The notes below the pieces were generated by a model that was not told the origin of the DNA, did not search any database, and saw only the letters and a list, made by a program, of their open reading frames with translations. From NCBI RefSeq assembly GCF_003970915.1, contig NZ_RXOF01000020.1, positions 1 through 64,000 of the forward strand: 64,000 bases of DNA, given 5' to 3'. A program made the translations under genes and the position numbers. This document shows positions 7,595 through 15,681 of the stretch, in pieces; the first letter of the stretch is position 1, and the number at the start of each line of letters is the position of its first letter. Source of the stretch: Hymenobacter gummosus. GTDB lineage: Bacteria > Bacteroidota > Bacteroidia > Cytophagales > Hymenobacteraceae.

Positions 7595-8611
7595 CTACTG
7601 CGGTGGCGGCAGGGTCAGGTTGTCCAGCTGCATCGTCAGCAAGGGGCGCAGGCTGCCCGTTTTCCGGGTCGCCGCTCCGGTCAACTGCCGGGTTTTGGCG
7701 CCGAAGCGGGCCGTTACGGTCAGCTGCCCGGCGGGCGTTTCGCGGATTTCGTACCGGGCCGCGCCATTCTGGAAGCGCAGGCTCAGCCCAGAGCCGGTTT
7801 GGTGCAGCGTGAAAGGCGGCGCCTCTTCGGCCAGTAAGGTGGGGTAGTTGAATTCCACGCTGTCGTCCCTGCGCAGCAACGCGTAGCACAGCACCCGGGA
7901 ATCGAGGACGAAGAGGACAACCCGCTTGCCGCTCTCGACCAGTGGAAACGCGCAGATTGCCTCCCCGGGGCCGAGTTCCAACTCCCGCCACGCCCGCGAC
8001 ACCAAGCGGCTGCCGTTCCATTCTTCCTGGCTGTAGCGCACAAAGGGATATTGCGACTGGTCTTCCCTGGAGCTGCTTATGCGAAATGGCTTGTTGTCCC
8101 GGACGCTAAACTCCACCGATTCCTGCCCCCAGTGCCCCATCTGCTGCACGCTGAGCCGCTGGCGCTCCGCATCTACCCCAAACATGCCGCAGTAGGCTTG
8201 CGCCAGGTAGGAGAATTCCTCGCTGTGCGCGAAGCCAGCCGGCGTTGCGAGGTACACCTTGAATGACGGATTGAGGTGGCAGCTGTTGCGTCCCTCCTGA
8301 ATGGCCAGGTCCGGGCGGCCATCGAAGTTGAAGTCCCCGCTGATGAGCACGTGTTGCTCAGCGTACGGGAGGCGCGCCCCGGAGGAGCCCAGCAGATTGC
8401 CGTCCAGTCCTTCGCTCAAATCCGCTGACGCTACCCGCACTAGTTGCCGCTTCGTCTTTTGGTCGTACACGCCTACCCAGCCCCTAAACAGGGTGTCGAC
8501 GTGAATGCGGGCAACATAATCCGACGAAAAATCATCGATGGTAAACTCCTGCTGGGCCCGGGCCGTGAAGCCACCCAGCAGAAACAGCAGCAATAACAAG
8601 CAACGGGGCAT
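7595..8611 (-). CDS. Secreted hypothetical protein with an FG-GAP/XAC2610-like segment
   Basis: 338 residues from the ATG at 8611, chosen because it places a signal peptide (MPRCLLLLLFLLGGFTARAQ, cleavage after ARA) at the very start. The motif LISGDFNFDGRPDLAIQ at about residue 90 is the calcium-binding-like FG-GAP/VCBS signature, also present in XAC2610-type periplasmic proteins. The rest is beta-rich with no catalytic motif I recognise. It ends 4 nt before the ADP-ribosylglycohydrolase ATG, so it is probably the first gene of a three-gene operon running to 5660. Confidence 0.65.
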   Translation of the reverse strand: MPRCLLLLLFLLGGFTARAQQEFTIDDFSSDYVARIHVDTLFRGWVGVYDQKTKRQLVRVASADLSEGLDGNLLGSSGARLPYAEQHVLISGDFNFDGRPDLAIQEGRNSCHLNPSFKVYLATPAGFAHSEEFSYLAQAYCGMFGVDAERQRLSVQQMGHWGQESVEFSVRDNKPFRISSSREDQSQYPFVRYSQEEWNGSRLVSRAWRELELGPGEAICAFPLVESGKRVVLFVLDSRVLCYALLRRDDSVEFNYPTLLAEEAPPFTLHQTGSGLSLRFQNGAARYEIRETPAGQLTVTARFGAKTRQLTGAATRKTGSLRPLLTMQLDNLTLPPPQ

Positions 8612-8672
8612 AGCTATAGCGAGGCGCCGGAAACGCCCTCCGGCGGCAAAGGTAACCGCAATCCCCGGCCTG

Positions 8673-9032
8673 CTACTTGCCAAATACCTTCCGTCGGTGA
8701 TTTTCGCCCCAGGCGTGCAGCTCCAGCATCACCTGTTTCAGGGTGTAGGCGTACTCCGTGGCCGTGTACTCGATGCGCACCGGGTAGTCGTCTTCGTACA
8801 CCGTGCGGCGGATGAGCTGGTGTTCCTCCAGGTCCTTCAGCTCCTTGGCCAGCACCTTGGGGTTGAGCTTGGGAATACTCGTTTCAATTTCCCGGAAGCG
8901 CCGGCTGCCCTGCATGATGGAGGTCAGCACCAGCACCTTCCACTTGCCCCCGACCACCTCCAGCGCGTCGCGGATGGGCTGCACCTGCGCGAGGCAGTGG
9001 AGTTGCTTGGTGGTGCCGTCGGTCAGGAGCAT
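8673..9032 (-). CDS. HxlR-family winged-helix transcriptional regulator
   Basis: 119 residues from the ATG at 9032. The family pattern is clear: an early Cys (HCLAQVQPIRDALEVVGGKWKVLVL), the recognition part SRRFREIETSIPKLNPKVLAKELKDLE, and the wing RTVYEDDYPVRIEYTATEYAY. HxlR proteins are small dimeric regulators that often respond to electrophiles or redox through Cys. It is divergent from the DoxX gene at 9118, with an 85-bp shared upstream region, so DoxX is the natural candidate target. That regulatory link is inference from position. Confidence 0.9.
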   Translation of the reverse strand: MLLTDGTTKQLHCLAQVQPIRDALEVVGGKWKVLVLTSIMQGSRRFREIETSIPKLNPKVLAKELKDLEEHQLIRRTVYEDDYPVRIEYTATEYAYTLKQVMLELHAWGENHRRKVFGK

Positions 9033-9117
9033 GGCGCTTACGTGCAGGTAATGGCGTTCGGGACGAAGGCGAAAACCGGGAGCTTTGCCGGCGTCCACTC
9101 ACTCATCCCTTCGCCGC

Positions 9118-9525
9118 ATGACTTCTCCCCAACCCACCCGCACGTTGAATGTTTTGCTCTGGCTGGTGCAGACGCTGCTGGCCCTGCTATTCGTCGGCAC
9201 GGGGCTGTTCAAGCTTTTCACCCCCATTCGCGAGCTGGCCGCCCTCTGGCCCTGGGCCGGTGAGCAGCCCGGCCTGGTGCCGCTCACCGCCGCCGCCGAT
9301 TTGCTCGGCGGCCTGGGCCTGGTGGGGCCAGCCCTGCTGCGCATTCGCCCGCAACCGCTCACGCGGCTGGCGGCGCTGGGCTGCGCGGCCCTGCAGGCCG
9401 CGGCTATTACGTTCCACCTCATGCGCGGGGAGCAGACCAATACGCCGTTCAACTTCGCCCTGCTGGCCCTGGTCTTATTCGTGTTCTGGGGCCGGGGCAA
9501 GGCGCCGCTCGGCCGGCAAAACTGA
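9118..9525 (+). CDS. DoxX-family integral membrane protein
   Basis: 135 residues from the ATG at 9118. Four hydrophobic helices and the family signature are seen: LFVGTGLFKLFTP in helix 1, then a Gly-rich LLGGLGLVGPALL and a short C-terminal basic tail. DoxX-like proteins often accompany redox or thiol-stress regulators such as the divergent HxlR gene. The gene ends just before a strong bidirectional terminator. Confidence 0.8.
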   Translation: MTSPQPTRTLNVLLWLVQTLLALLFVGTGLFKLFTPIRELAALWPWAGEQPGLVPLTAAADLLGGLGLVGPALLRIRPQPLTRLAALGCAALQAAAITFHLMRGEQTNTPFNFALLALVLFVFWGRGKAPLGRQN

Positions 9526-9528
9526 TGC

Positions 9529-9600
9529 GCCGCTAGGCTGAACGAGAAACCGGCCGCCTCCCCTGCAGGAAGCGGCCGGTTTCTCGTTCAGCCTAGCGGC
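9529..9600. terminator. Bidirectional terminator with perfect 29-bp stem
   Basis: 9529-9557 and 9572-9600 are exact reverse complements (29 bp) around a 14-nt loop. It separates the convergent DoxX and aconitase genes. The stem contains GAGAAACCGGCCGC. It is unusually long for a terminator, but its position between two stops makes that the simplest role. Confidence 0.8.
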
Positions 9601-9607
9601 ATCAGAA

Positions 9608-11902
9608 TTACTTCTGCGACAGGTTGCTGCCCTGGGCCTGCTGCTGGCGGATCAGGTTTAGCGCCGAGCCGGCTTTGAACCACTCGATCTGGCCCTCGTT
9701 GTAGGTGTGGTTCACCGTGATGAGGTCCGTGTCGCCGTCGGCGTGGTGCAGGCGAATCTGCAGGGGCTTGCCGGGGGCGAAGCTGGTCAGGCCGATGATG
9801 TCGATGGTGTCACCCTCCTCGATCAGGTCGTAGTCGGCCTTGTTGGCGAAGGTCAGGGCCAGCATGCCCTGCTTTTTCAGGTTCGTCTCGTGGATACGCG
9901 CAAACGACTTCACCAGGATGGCGCGCACGCCCAGGTGGCGGGGCTCCATGGCGGCGTGCTCCCGCGAGGAGCCTTCGCCGTAGTTTTCATCGCCCACCAC
10001 GATGGTGCCGATGCCCATGGACTTGTAGTTACGCGCTACCTGCGGCACGGCGTTGTAGCCGTCGCCCTGCGTTACAAAATCCCGCACGCTGTTGGCTTCG
10101 CCGTTGAAGGCGTTGATGGCGCCGATCAGCATGTTGTTCGAGATGTTGTCGAGGTGGCCGCGGTACTTCAGCCAGGGGCCGGCCATCGAAATGTGGTCGG
10201 TGGTGCACTTGCCCTGGGCTTTGATGAGCAGGCGCAGACCGCTGAGGTCGGTGCCTTCCCAGGGTTTGAAGGGCTCCAGCAGCTCCAGGCGGTCGGAGTT
10301 CGGGTCCACGATTACCTGCACGCCCGAGCCGTTTTCGGCGGGCGCCTGGTAGCCGGCATCTTCCACGGCGTAGCCCTGCGGGGGCATTTCCAGGCCGCGC
10401 GGCTCGTCGAGCTTCACCTGCTGGCCTTCCTTGTTGGTCAGGGTGTCGGTCAGCGGGTTGAAGGTCAGGTCGCCGGCAATGGCAAAGGCCGTCACGATTT
10501 CGGGCGAGGCCACGAAGGCGTGGGTGTTCGGGTTGCCGTCGTTGCGCTTGGCGAAGTTGCGGTTGAACGAGGTGATGATGGAGTTGCGACGCTTGGGGTC
10601 GTCGGTGTGGCGGGCCCACTGGCCGATGCACGGCCCGCAGGCGTTGGCCAGCACCACGCCGCCCATCTGGGCAAACGTGTCGAGCAGACCGTCGCGCTGC
10701 ACGGTGTAGCGCACCAGTTCCGAACCCGGAGTTACGGTGAACTCCGCGTTGACGGCCAGGCCTTTCGACACGGCTTGCTCGGCTACCGAAGCGGCGCGGG
10801 TGATGTCCTCGTACGAGGAGTTGGTGCACGAGCCGATCAGGCCTACTTCCAGTTTCTCGGGCCAGCCGTGCTCTTTAACGGCCGCAGCAAACTGCGAAAT
10901 CGGCCAGGCGGCGTCCGGGGTGAAGGGGCCGTTGACGTGCGGCTCCAGCTCCGACAGGTTGATTTCGATCAGCTGGTCGTAGAAGCTGGCCGGGTCGGCG
11001 TACACTTCGGGGTCGGGGCGCAGGTGGTCGGCCACGGCGTTGGCGGCTTCGGCAATGTCCTGGCGGCCGGTGCCCGAGAGGTACTCCACCATCGACTGGT
11101 CGAAGGCGAAAACCGAGGTGGTAGCCCCGATTTCGGCGCCCATGTTGCAGATGGTCGCCTTACCGGTGCACGACATGTTTTCGGAACCCTCGCCGAAGTA
11201 CTCGACGATGGCGCCGGTGCCGCCTTTCACCGTCAGGATGCCGGCGACTTTCAGAATCACGTCTTTCGGCGAAGCCCAGCCCGACAGCTTGCCGGTCAGC
11301 TTTACGCCGATGAGTTTCGGGAATTTCAGCTCCCAGGCCATACCGGCCATTACGTCCACGGCATCGGCACCACCGACGCCGATGGCCAGCATGCCGAGGC
11401 CGCCGGCGTTGGGCGTGTGCGAGTCGGTGCCGATCATCATGCCGCCGGGGAAGGCGTAGTTTTCGAGCACCACCTGGTGGATGATGCCGGCGCCGGGCTT
11501 CCAGAAGCCGATTCCGTACTTATTGGAAACCGAGGCGAGGAAGTCGTACACTTCCTTGTTTTCGGAGTTGGCAATGGCCAAGTCCTCTTCGGCGCCTTCT
11601 TTGGCCTGAATCAGGTGGTCGCAGTGCACGGTGGAGGGCACCGAAACCTTGGCTTTGCCGGCCTGCATGAACTGCAGCAGGGCCATCTGGGCGGTGGCGT
11701 CCTGCATGGCCACGCGGTCGGGAGCGAAGTCAACGTAGGAAACGCCGCGCTCGAACGCCTTGTCGGTCGCGCCGTTGTAGAGGTGGGCGTATAGGATTTT
11801 TTCGGCCAGCGTGAGGGGGCGGCCCACCACGCGGCGGGCAGCTTCAACTCGCTCGCCCAGACCGTTGTACACGGTCTTGATCATTTCCAGGTCAAACGCC
11901 AT
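9608..11902 (-). CDS. acn: Aconitate hydratase (mitochondrial-type aconitase)
   Basis: 764 residues, close to mitochondrial aconitase (about 755 mature). It interconverts citrate and isocitrate through cis-aconitate in the TCA cycle, using a 4Fe-4S cluster. Cluster ligands are visible in [10 protein letters not shown] (one Cys) and [11 protein letters not shown] (two Cys). Active-site segments include [29 protein letters not shown] and [12 protein letters not shown]. The start ATG at 11902 is preceded by a strong promoter. It is transcribed alone and ends at a bidirectional terminator. Confidence 0.97.
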   Translation of the reverse strand: MAFDLEMIKTVYNGLGERVEAARRVVGRPLTLAEKILYAHLYNGATDKAFERGVSYVDFAPDRVAMQDATAQMALLQFMQAGKAKVSVPSTVHCDHLIQAKEGAEEDLAIANSENKEVYDFLASVSNKYGIGFWKPGAGIIHQVVLENYAFPGGMMIGTDSHTPNAGGLGMLAIGVGGADAVDVMAGMAWELKFPKLIGVKLTGKLSGWASPKDVILKVAGILTVKGGTGAIVEYFGEGSENMSCTGKATICNMGAEIGATTSVFAFDQSMVEYLSGTGRQDIAEAANAVADHLRPDPEVYADPASFYDQLIEINLSELEPHVNGPFTPDAAWPISQFAAAVKEHGWPEKLEVGLIGSCTNSSYEDITRAASVAEQAVSKGLAVNAEFTVTPGSELVRYTVQRDGLLDTFAQMGGVVLANACGPCIGQWARHTDDPKRRNSIITSFNRNFAKRNDGNPNTHAFVASPEIVTAFAIAGDLTFNPLTDTLTNKEGQQVKLDEPRGLEMPPQGYAVEDAGYQAPAENGSGVQVIVDPNSDRLELLEPFKPWEGTDLSGLRLLIKAQGKCTTDHISMAGPWLKYRGHLDNISNNMLIGAINAFNGEANSVRDFVTQGDGYNAVPQVARNYKSMGIGTIVVGDENYGEGSSREHAAMEPRHLGVRAILVKSFARIHETNLKKQGMLALTFANKADYDLIEEGDTIDIIGLTSFAPGKPLQIRLHHADGDTDLITVNHTYNEGQIEWFKAGSALNLIRQQQAQGSNLSQK

Positions 11903-11954
11903 GGGATATCAGCGGGAAAAGGGTGACAAAACCAAGCCTAGAATGGCTAAGGCG

Positions 11955-11986
11955 CAAATATAGGCCCCGCCTCACCGGCCGGCAAA
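11955..11986 (-). promoter_or_regulatory. Bacteroidota-type promoter for aconitase
   Basis: On the minus strand TTTG (plus 11983-11986), a 20-nt spacer and TATATTTG (plus 11955-11962) match both -33 and -7 consensus boxes exactly. The -7 lies about 52 nt upstream of the acn ATG. Confidence 0.7.
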
Positions 11987-12086
11987 CTTTATATTCGCCG
12001 CGGAGTTGTACGCGGGTTCGACCATTGGGGTCGGCAACGGACTGTACTTTTTCGGGTCTTTTTGCGCCCATCTTCCTTAGTAACAG

Positions 12087-13418
12087 ATGACTTTTCGATT
12101 CGTTTCGGGCCGCCGGCTGCTGGGCAGCGCGGCCCTGCTCACTACGCTGCTGACGGCCTGCAACTCAGGCGGTGACAAAAACGCCACCGCCTCGGAAGGC
12201 GGCCCCGAGGCCGCCGCGGGCCCGGCCCTGACGGCCGGCACCTGGCGCGGCGTGCTATCGGCCCAGGGTCAGGAAATACCGTTCCTCTTCGACGTGGCTA
12301 CCGACGGCGGCAAGCCCACCGTGACCCTGCGCAACGGCGAGGAGCGGCTGAAGCTGGACGAAATAACCACGGCCGGCGACTCCACTACCATCCGCCTGGG
12401 CGTGTTCGACGCGGCGCTGGTGGTGCGGGCCGACGGGGCCGACAAGCTCAAGGGCGCCTGGGTGAAGTACGACGCGAAGGAGCCGTACCGGGTGGCGTTT
12501 TCGGCCCAGAAACAGGAAGCTAGAACGGGTGAATTGCCGGCTTCTGGCACCCTCAGCGTTTGCGCAGAAGCACCGAAAGTTGACGGTACCTGGGATGTTA
12601 CTTTTAAAGGTGACGACGGCGAGACTTACCCGGCCGTGGGCGTTTTCAAAGAGACATCAAGCAGAGAGACGGGCCGAAAAGTAACGGGCACATTCCTGAC
12701 CACTACCGGCGACTATCGGTATCTAGCTGGCGGTATCAGTGGCTGTGAACTTCGGTTGTCGACCTTTGATGGCAGCCACGGCTTTTTGTTCACGGCTGAA
12801 CAAAATCGTGACGGTACGCTGAAAGGCCATTTCTACAGCGGCAAGTCAGGCCACGAAACCTGGACTGCCACGCGCAACCCCAACGCCAAGCTGCCCGACG
12901 CTAATAGCCTGACGGGCCTGAAACCGGGGCAGAAGCGGCTGGACTTCCTGTTTCCGAACATCTACGAGGGCGGCAGCATCTCCCCCACCGACCTCAAGTA
13001 CAAGGGCAAGGTGGTGGTGGTGCAGGTGCTGGGCTCCTGGTGCCCCAACTGCATGGACGAGACGAACTTCCTGGCGCCCTGGTACGAGCAGAACAAGCAG
13101 CGCGGGGTGGAAATCATCGGCCTGGGCTTTGAGCGCACGCCCGACCAGCGCAAGGCCGCCGAGAAGCTGCTGAAGATGAAGCAGCGCATGAACATCGGCT
13201 ACGACATTGCCGTGGCAGGCGTGGCCAACAAGGACTCGGCCAGCAAAGCCCTGCCCCAGCTGTCCGGCGTGCTGGCCTTCCCGACAACCATCTTCCTGGA
13301 CAAGAAGGGCGAGGTGCGCAAGGTACACACCGGCTTCTCGGGCCCCGGCACCGGCAAGTACTACGAGCAGGAAAAGGCCGACTTCACCAAGACCATCGAC
13401 CAGCTGCTGGCGGAGTAA
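12087..13418 (+). CDS. TlpA-like thiol-disulfide lipoprotein
   Basis: 443 residues. A lipoprotein signal peptide with lipobox LLTAC (Cys near residue 25) is followed by a Gly/Ala-rich linker. Two beta-rich repeats of unknown function come next (residues about 45-280, e.g. LTAGTWRGVLSAQGQEIPFLFDV). The last 140 residues form a thioredoxin-fold TlpA/AhpC-like domain with the redox pair in GSWCPNCMDET and the cis-Pro region LAFPTTIFLD. It is likely an outer-membrane or periplasmic lipoprotein that reduces disulfides, e.g. in cytochrome c maturation or oxidative protection. A terminator follows at 13501. Confidence 0.85.
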   Translation: MTFRFVSGRRLLGSAALLTTLLTACNSGGDKNATASEGGPEAAAGPALTAGTWRGVLSAQGQEIPFLFDVATDGGKPTVTLRNGEERLKLDEITTAGDSTTIRLGVFDAALVVRADGADKLKGAWVKYDAKEPYRVAFSAQKQEARTGELPASGTLSVCAEAPKVDGTWDVTFKGDDGETYPAVGVFKETSSRETGRKVTGTFLTTTGDYRYLAGGISGCELRLSTFDGSHGFLFTAEQNRDGTLKGHFYSGKSGHETWTATRNPNAKLPDANSLTGLKPGQKRLDFLFPNIYEGGSISPTDLKYKGKVVVVQVLGSWCPNCMDETNFLAPWYEQNKQRGVEIIGLGFERTPDQRKAAEKLLKMKQRMNIGYDIAVAGVANKDSASKALPQLSGVLAFPTTIFLDKKGEVRKVHTGFSGPGTGKYYEQEKADFTKTIDQLLAE

Positions 13419-13500
13419 GCCCTTGGGCGCCTCACCCCCCATCCCCCTCTCCTTTTTGGATAGGGGGAGCCGGACGATTCGTGCTTCGACCGGACGTACA

Positions 13501-13538
13501 GGCCCGCTTTCTGACGAAAGCGGGCCTTTTGTTTTTTA
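13501..13538 (+). terminator. Rho-independent terminator
   Basis: An 11-bp perfect stem (GGCCCGCTTTC, 13501-13511 with 13516-13526) with loop TGAC is followed by a T-rich tract TTTTGTTTTTT. It ends the TlpA-like lipoprotein transcript. Confidence 0.9.
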
Positions 13539-13591
13539 GGGCGACGCGGTAGGTGCGGCAATCGGTCCTATACAACGGCCTGACTAAACGT

Positions 13592-13726
13592 GAGGCCCCG
13601 CCCGAAACCTGGCTGCTGCAGTTTCTGGCGGGGCTGTTTTTGGTTGGTGGTCATTGTGGCGGCAGTGCTACTGGAGGAAGGATTGGCTACGCCTTCCTGC
13701 GGTTGCCGCGCTTTGCTCGCAATGAC
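13592..13726. repeat. Dispersed repeat fragments between convergent genes
   Basis: 13592-13635 forms a hairpin (GCCCCGCC...GAAAC with GTTTC...GGCGGGGC). 13676-13726 reads, on the minus strand, GTCATTGCGAGCAAAGCGCGG then CGCAGGAAGGCGTAGCC. This type of short dispersed word is seen widely in Bacteroidota intergenic DNA. Part of it (GGCTACGCCTTCC) recurs at 21849-21861 (reverse complement) and 22329-22341. No gene is visible here. Confidence 0.55.
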
Positions 13727-13741
13727 TGCCGGTGCTACCGG

Positions 13742-14305
13742 TTACCGGCCGCCCCTTGGGCGCTCCAGCAGCACGATTTCGTCGCCGTGGTAGGGGGAGC
13801 GGGCGAATTCGTGGTAGCCGAACTTGTGGGCCAGGCGCAGGGAAGCGGCGTTGTCGGGGTCGATGATGCAGGCGGTGCGGGGACTGGGCAGGTGCTCATC
13901 GGCCCAGCGCAGGGCGGCGCCCACGGCCTGGCTGGCGTAGCCGCGGCCGTGCACGTCGGGGGCCAGCACCCAGCCGGCTTCGGGTACCCCCTTAATAGAC
14001 GGGGTCAGGTCGCGCTGCACGTCGAAGAAGCCGGTGGTGCCGATGAAGCGGCCGGTGGCTTTTTCCTCGATGGCCCAGGAGCCGTAGCCCAGCATGGTCC
14101 AGTGGCCCATGTGGGAGAGCATACGCCGCCACACGGTTTCCTCGTCGTTGGGGTTGTTGCCGAGGTAGCGGTAAAAGGCCGGGTCCTGGTGCATAGCGGC
14201 GGCGGCGGGCAGATCAGAGGGGCGCGGGGCGCGCAACAGGAGGTCGGGAGTTTCGAGCTGGGGAATGGCGGCGGGCGCGAGGGGGCCCAGGCTGAGGAGC
14301 TGCAT
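13742..14305 (-). CDS. GNAT N-acetyltransferase (RimJ/RimL-type)
   Basis: 187 residues from an ATG at 14305. The pattern is that of the Acetyltransf_3 group: LETPDLLLRAPRPSDL at the N-terminus, WAIEEKATGRFIGTTGFFDV in the core strands, and the acetyl-CoA loop VHGRGYASQAVGAAL, ending NAASLRLAHKFGYHEF. These enzymes acetylate protein N-termini or small-molecule amines. The substrate cannot be inferred. It is flanked on both sides by dispersed repeats and appears monocistronic. Confidence 0.85.
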   Translation of the reverse strand: MQLLSLGPLAPAAIPQLETPDLLLRAPRPSDLPAAAAMHQDPAFYRYLGNNPNDEETVWRRMLSHMGHWTMLGYGSWAIEEKATGRFIGTTGFFDVQRDLTPSIKGVPEAGWVLAPDVHGRGYASQAVGAALRWADEHLPSPRTACIIDPDNAASLRLAHKFGYHEFARSPYHGDEIVLLERPRGGR

Positions 14306-14360
14306 GGCGGCAAAGTATGCAAACTCAAGTGGCGGAGTAGCATTTCGGGGCAGAAGTCGG

Positions 14361-14578
14361 GGCTACAGGCTGGTTCCCCGCCTCAGCTGAGGCGGGGCTA
14401 GGGGTGGTTGCCCTGCCATTAGAACGAAGAAATCAGAACGTCATGTCGAGCCCCGCGAGACAGCTCGCGTGCTGATGGCAGGTAGTAATTTCTAGCTCTG
14501 GTTTTTCAACCGCCCCTAGCCCCACGCCACTTGATGCGCGGAATCAGCTGGGGCGGGGAACCAGCCTTAGCCTGTAGC
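14361..14578. repeat. Composite inverted repeat (dispersed element, copy 2)
   Basis: Outer arms at about 14362-14382 and 14552-14578 pair (GCTACAGGCTGGTTCCCCGCC). Inner arms pair GCGGGGCTAGGGGTGGTT with its complement at about 14508-14525. The loop contains a further word, CGAGACAGCTCGCGTGCT, that recurs in similar form near 35353-35370. The right arm matches the right arm of the element at 163-334. It fills the 320-bp gene-free stretch 14306-14628. No ORF is carried. Confidence 0.8.
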
Positions 14579-14628
14579 ACTAGCTTCTCGATTCCTGCAC
14601 AGCTTGTTAGCGGCAGGCGCCTGGGTGC

Positions 14629-15681
14629 TCAGGACTCGGGGCGCAGGTAAGGCGTGAGAATACGGTAGGGCAGCAGCAGCACCAGCGGGCGGCAGTCGGC
14701 GGGCAGCAGGGCGCCGAGGGGGTCCTGGGCGGGGTCGGAGACGGGCTGGAGCGGGGCTTCGTAGACCAGGCGCAAGCCCTGGGGCGTGAAGCTCATGCCC
14801 TGGTACATGTCGAACCGGCGGCGAAACTCGGCGCGCTGAGCGGGCAGCAGCCGCGGCAGGTGCCGGCGGCGCCGGGTATCCTGCACCAGCTGCAGCACTG
14901 CCCGGGCCAGCAGCCGCTGCAGGGCGGGCCGAAACAGCTCGGCTTCCGACAGCCGGTACTGCCCGCCGGGCCCGTCGTAGAAATCGGTGTCGTAGCTGGA
15001 GCGGGCTTCGGGGCAGGTTTGCAGCTCGTGGTGGACGGTGAGCAGGAAGCGGCGGTAACCGGGCGGGCGCAGCAGCCCCAGCCGCACCGGGCGGCGGCGG
15101 TAGAGCAGCACGGTATCGGTGAGGCGGCGCCGGGCGGGCAGCGGCAGGGCGTCGTAGGCCGGCTGGGGCTCAAACCAGAGGTAGAGCGCCGCCTGGTGCT
15201 TGGTGTAATACTCCTCGCGCAGCCGCTCGTTGAGGCCCTGGGCCCCGAGGTCGGGCGGCAGCTGCGGGTAGGTCAGGGCCAGCAGCTGGGCCGTCCAGCG
15301 GCCGGGCCGGCGGCCGGGGCTGATGGCCACCCGCCGGGCCTCCACGTAGCGTAGGGGCCGGCCCGCCAGCCGGCCGGCGCGGTCGAAATCGACCTGCCAG
15401 CCGCCGGTAGGCAGCCGGGTGAGCCGGCGCAGCCAGGGCACGCGGACGGTATCGGCGCCGGGCTGCAGGTAGAGGTACAGCGCGGGCTCGTGGGGCCGCA
15501 CGGTATCGGGGCGCAGGGCCACGGGTGCGGGCACGGGGCCGGGCAGCGAGTCGCTGAGCACGACCACGGCGGGGCCGGGCAGGGCACCGGGCGTGTACTG
15601 GCAGGCGCCCAGCAGCAGAATCAGCAGGGGCAGCGCGGCCGCGTACCAGCAGCGGCGCCGCGGGAAGGTGGGCGGGCTCAT
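14629..15681 (-). CDS. Lipoprotein with RsiV/DUF3298-like C-terminus (second of a pair)
   Basis: 350 residues from the ATG at 15681, which overlaps the stop of the upstream gene (ATGA) and places a lipoprotein signal (LLILLLGAC) at the N-terminus. The long upstream extension of the open frame is Ala/Pro/Arg-rich and is rejected. The C-terminal block (MSFTPQGLRLVYEAPLQPV, then VLLLPYRILTPYL) fits the DUF3298 pattern of a dry-spell-of-loops strand pair ending in 'IPYS.L'-like residues. DUF3298 domains occur in RsiV, which binds lysozyme. Function here is unknown. It looks like a diverged paralogue of its upstream neighbour. Confidence 0.65.
   Translation of the reverse strand: MSPPTFPRRRCWYAAALPLLILLLGACQYTPGALPGPAVVVLSDSLPGPVPAPVALRPDTVRPHEPALYLYLQPGADTVRVPWLRRLTRLPTGGWQVDFDRAGRLAGRPLRYVEARRVAISPGRRPGRWTAQLLALTYPQLPPDLGAQGLNERLREEYYTKHQAALYLWFEPQPAYDALPLPARRRLTDTVLLYRRRPVRLGLLRPPGYRRFLLTVHHELQTCPEARSSYDTDFYDGPGGQYRLSEAELFRPALQRLLARAVLQLVQDTRRRRHLPRLLPAQRAEFRRRFDMYQGMSFTPQGLRLVYEAPLQPVSDPAQDPLGALLPADCRPLVLLLPYRILTPYLRPES

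Noticed and set aside
9707-11794. 695-codon open frame on the plus strand opposite aconitase
   Set aside because: Same reason: a complete, motif-bearing aconitase is on the other strand. The composition is that of a GC-rich shadow frame.
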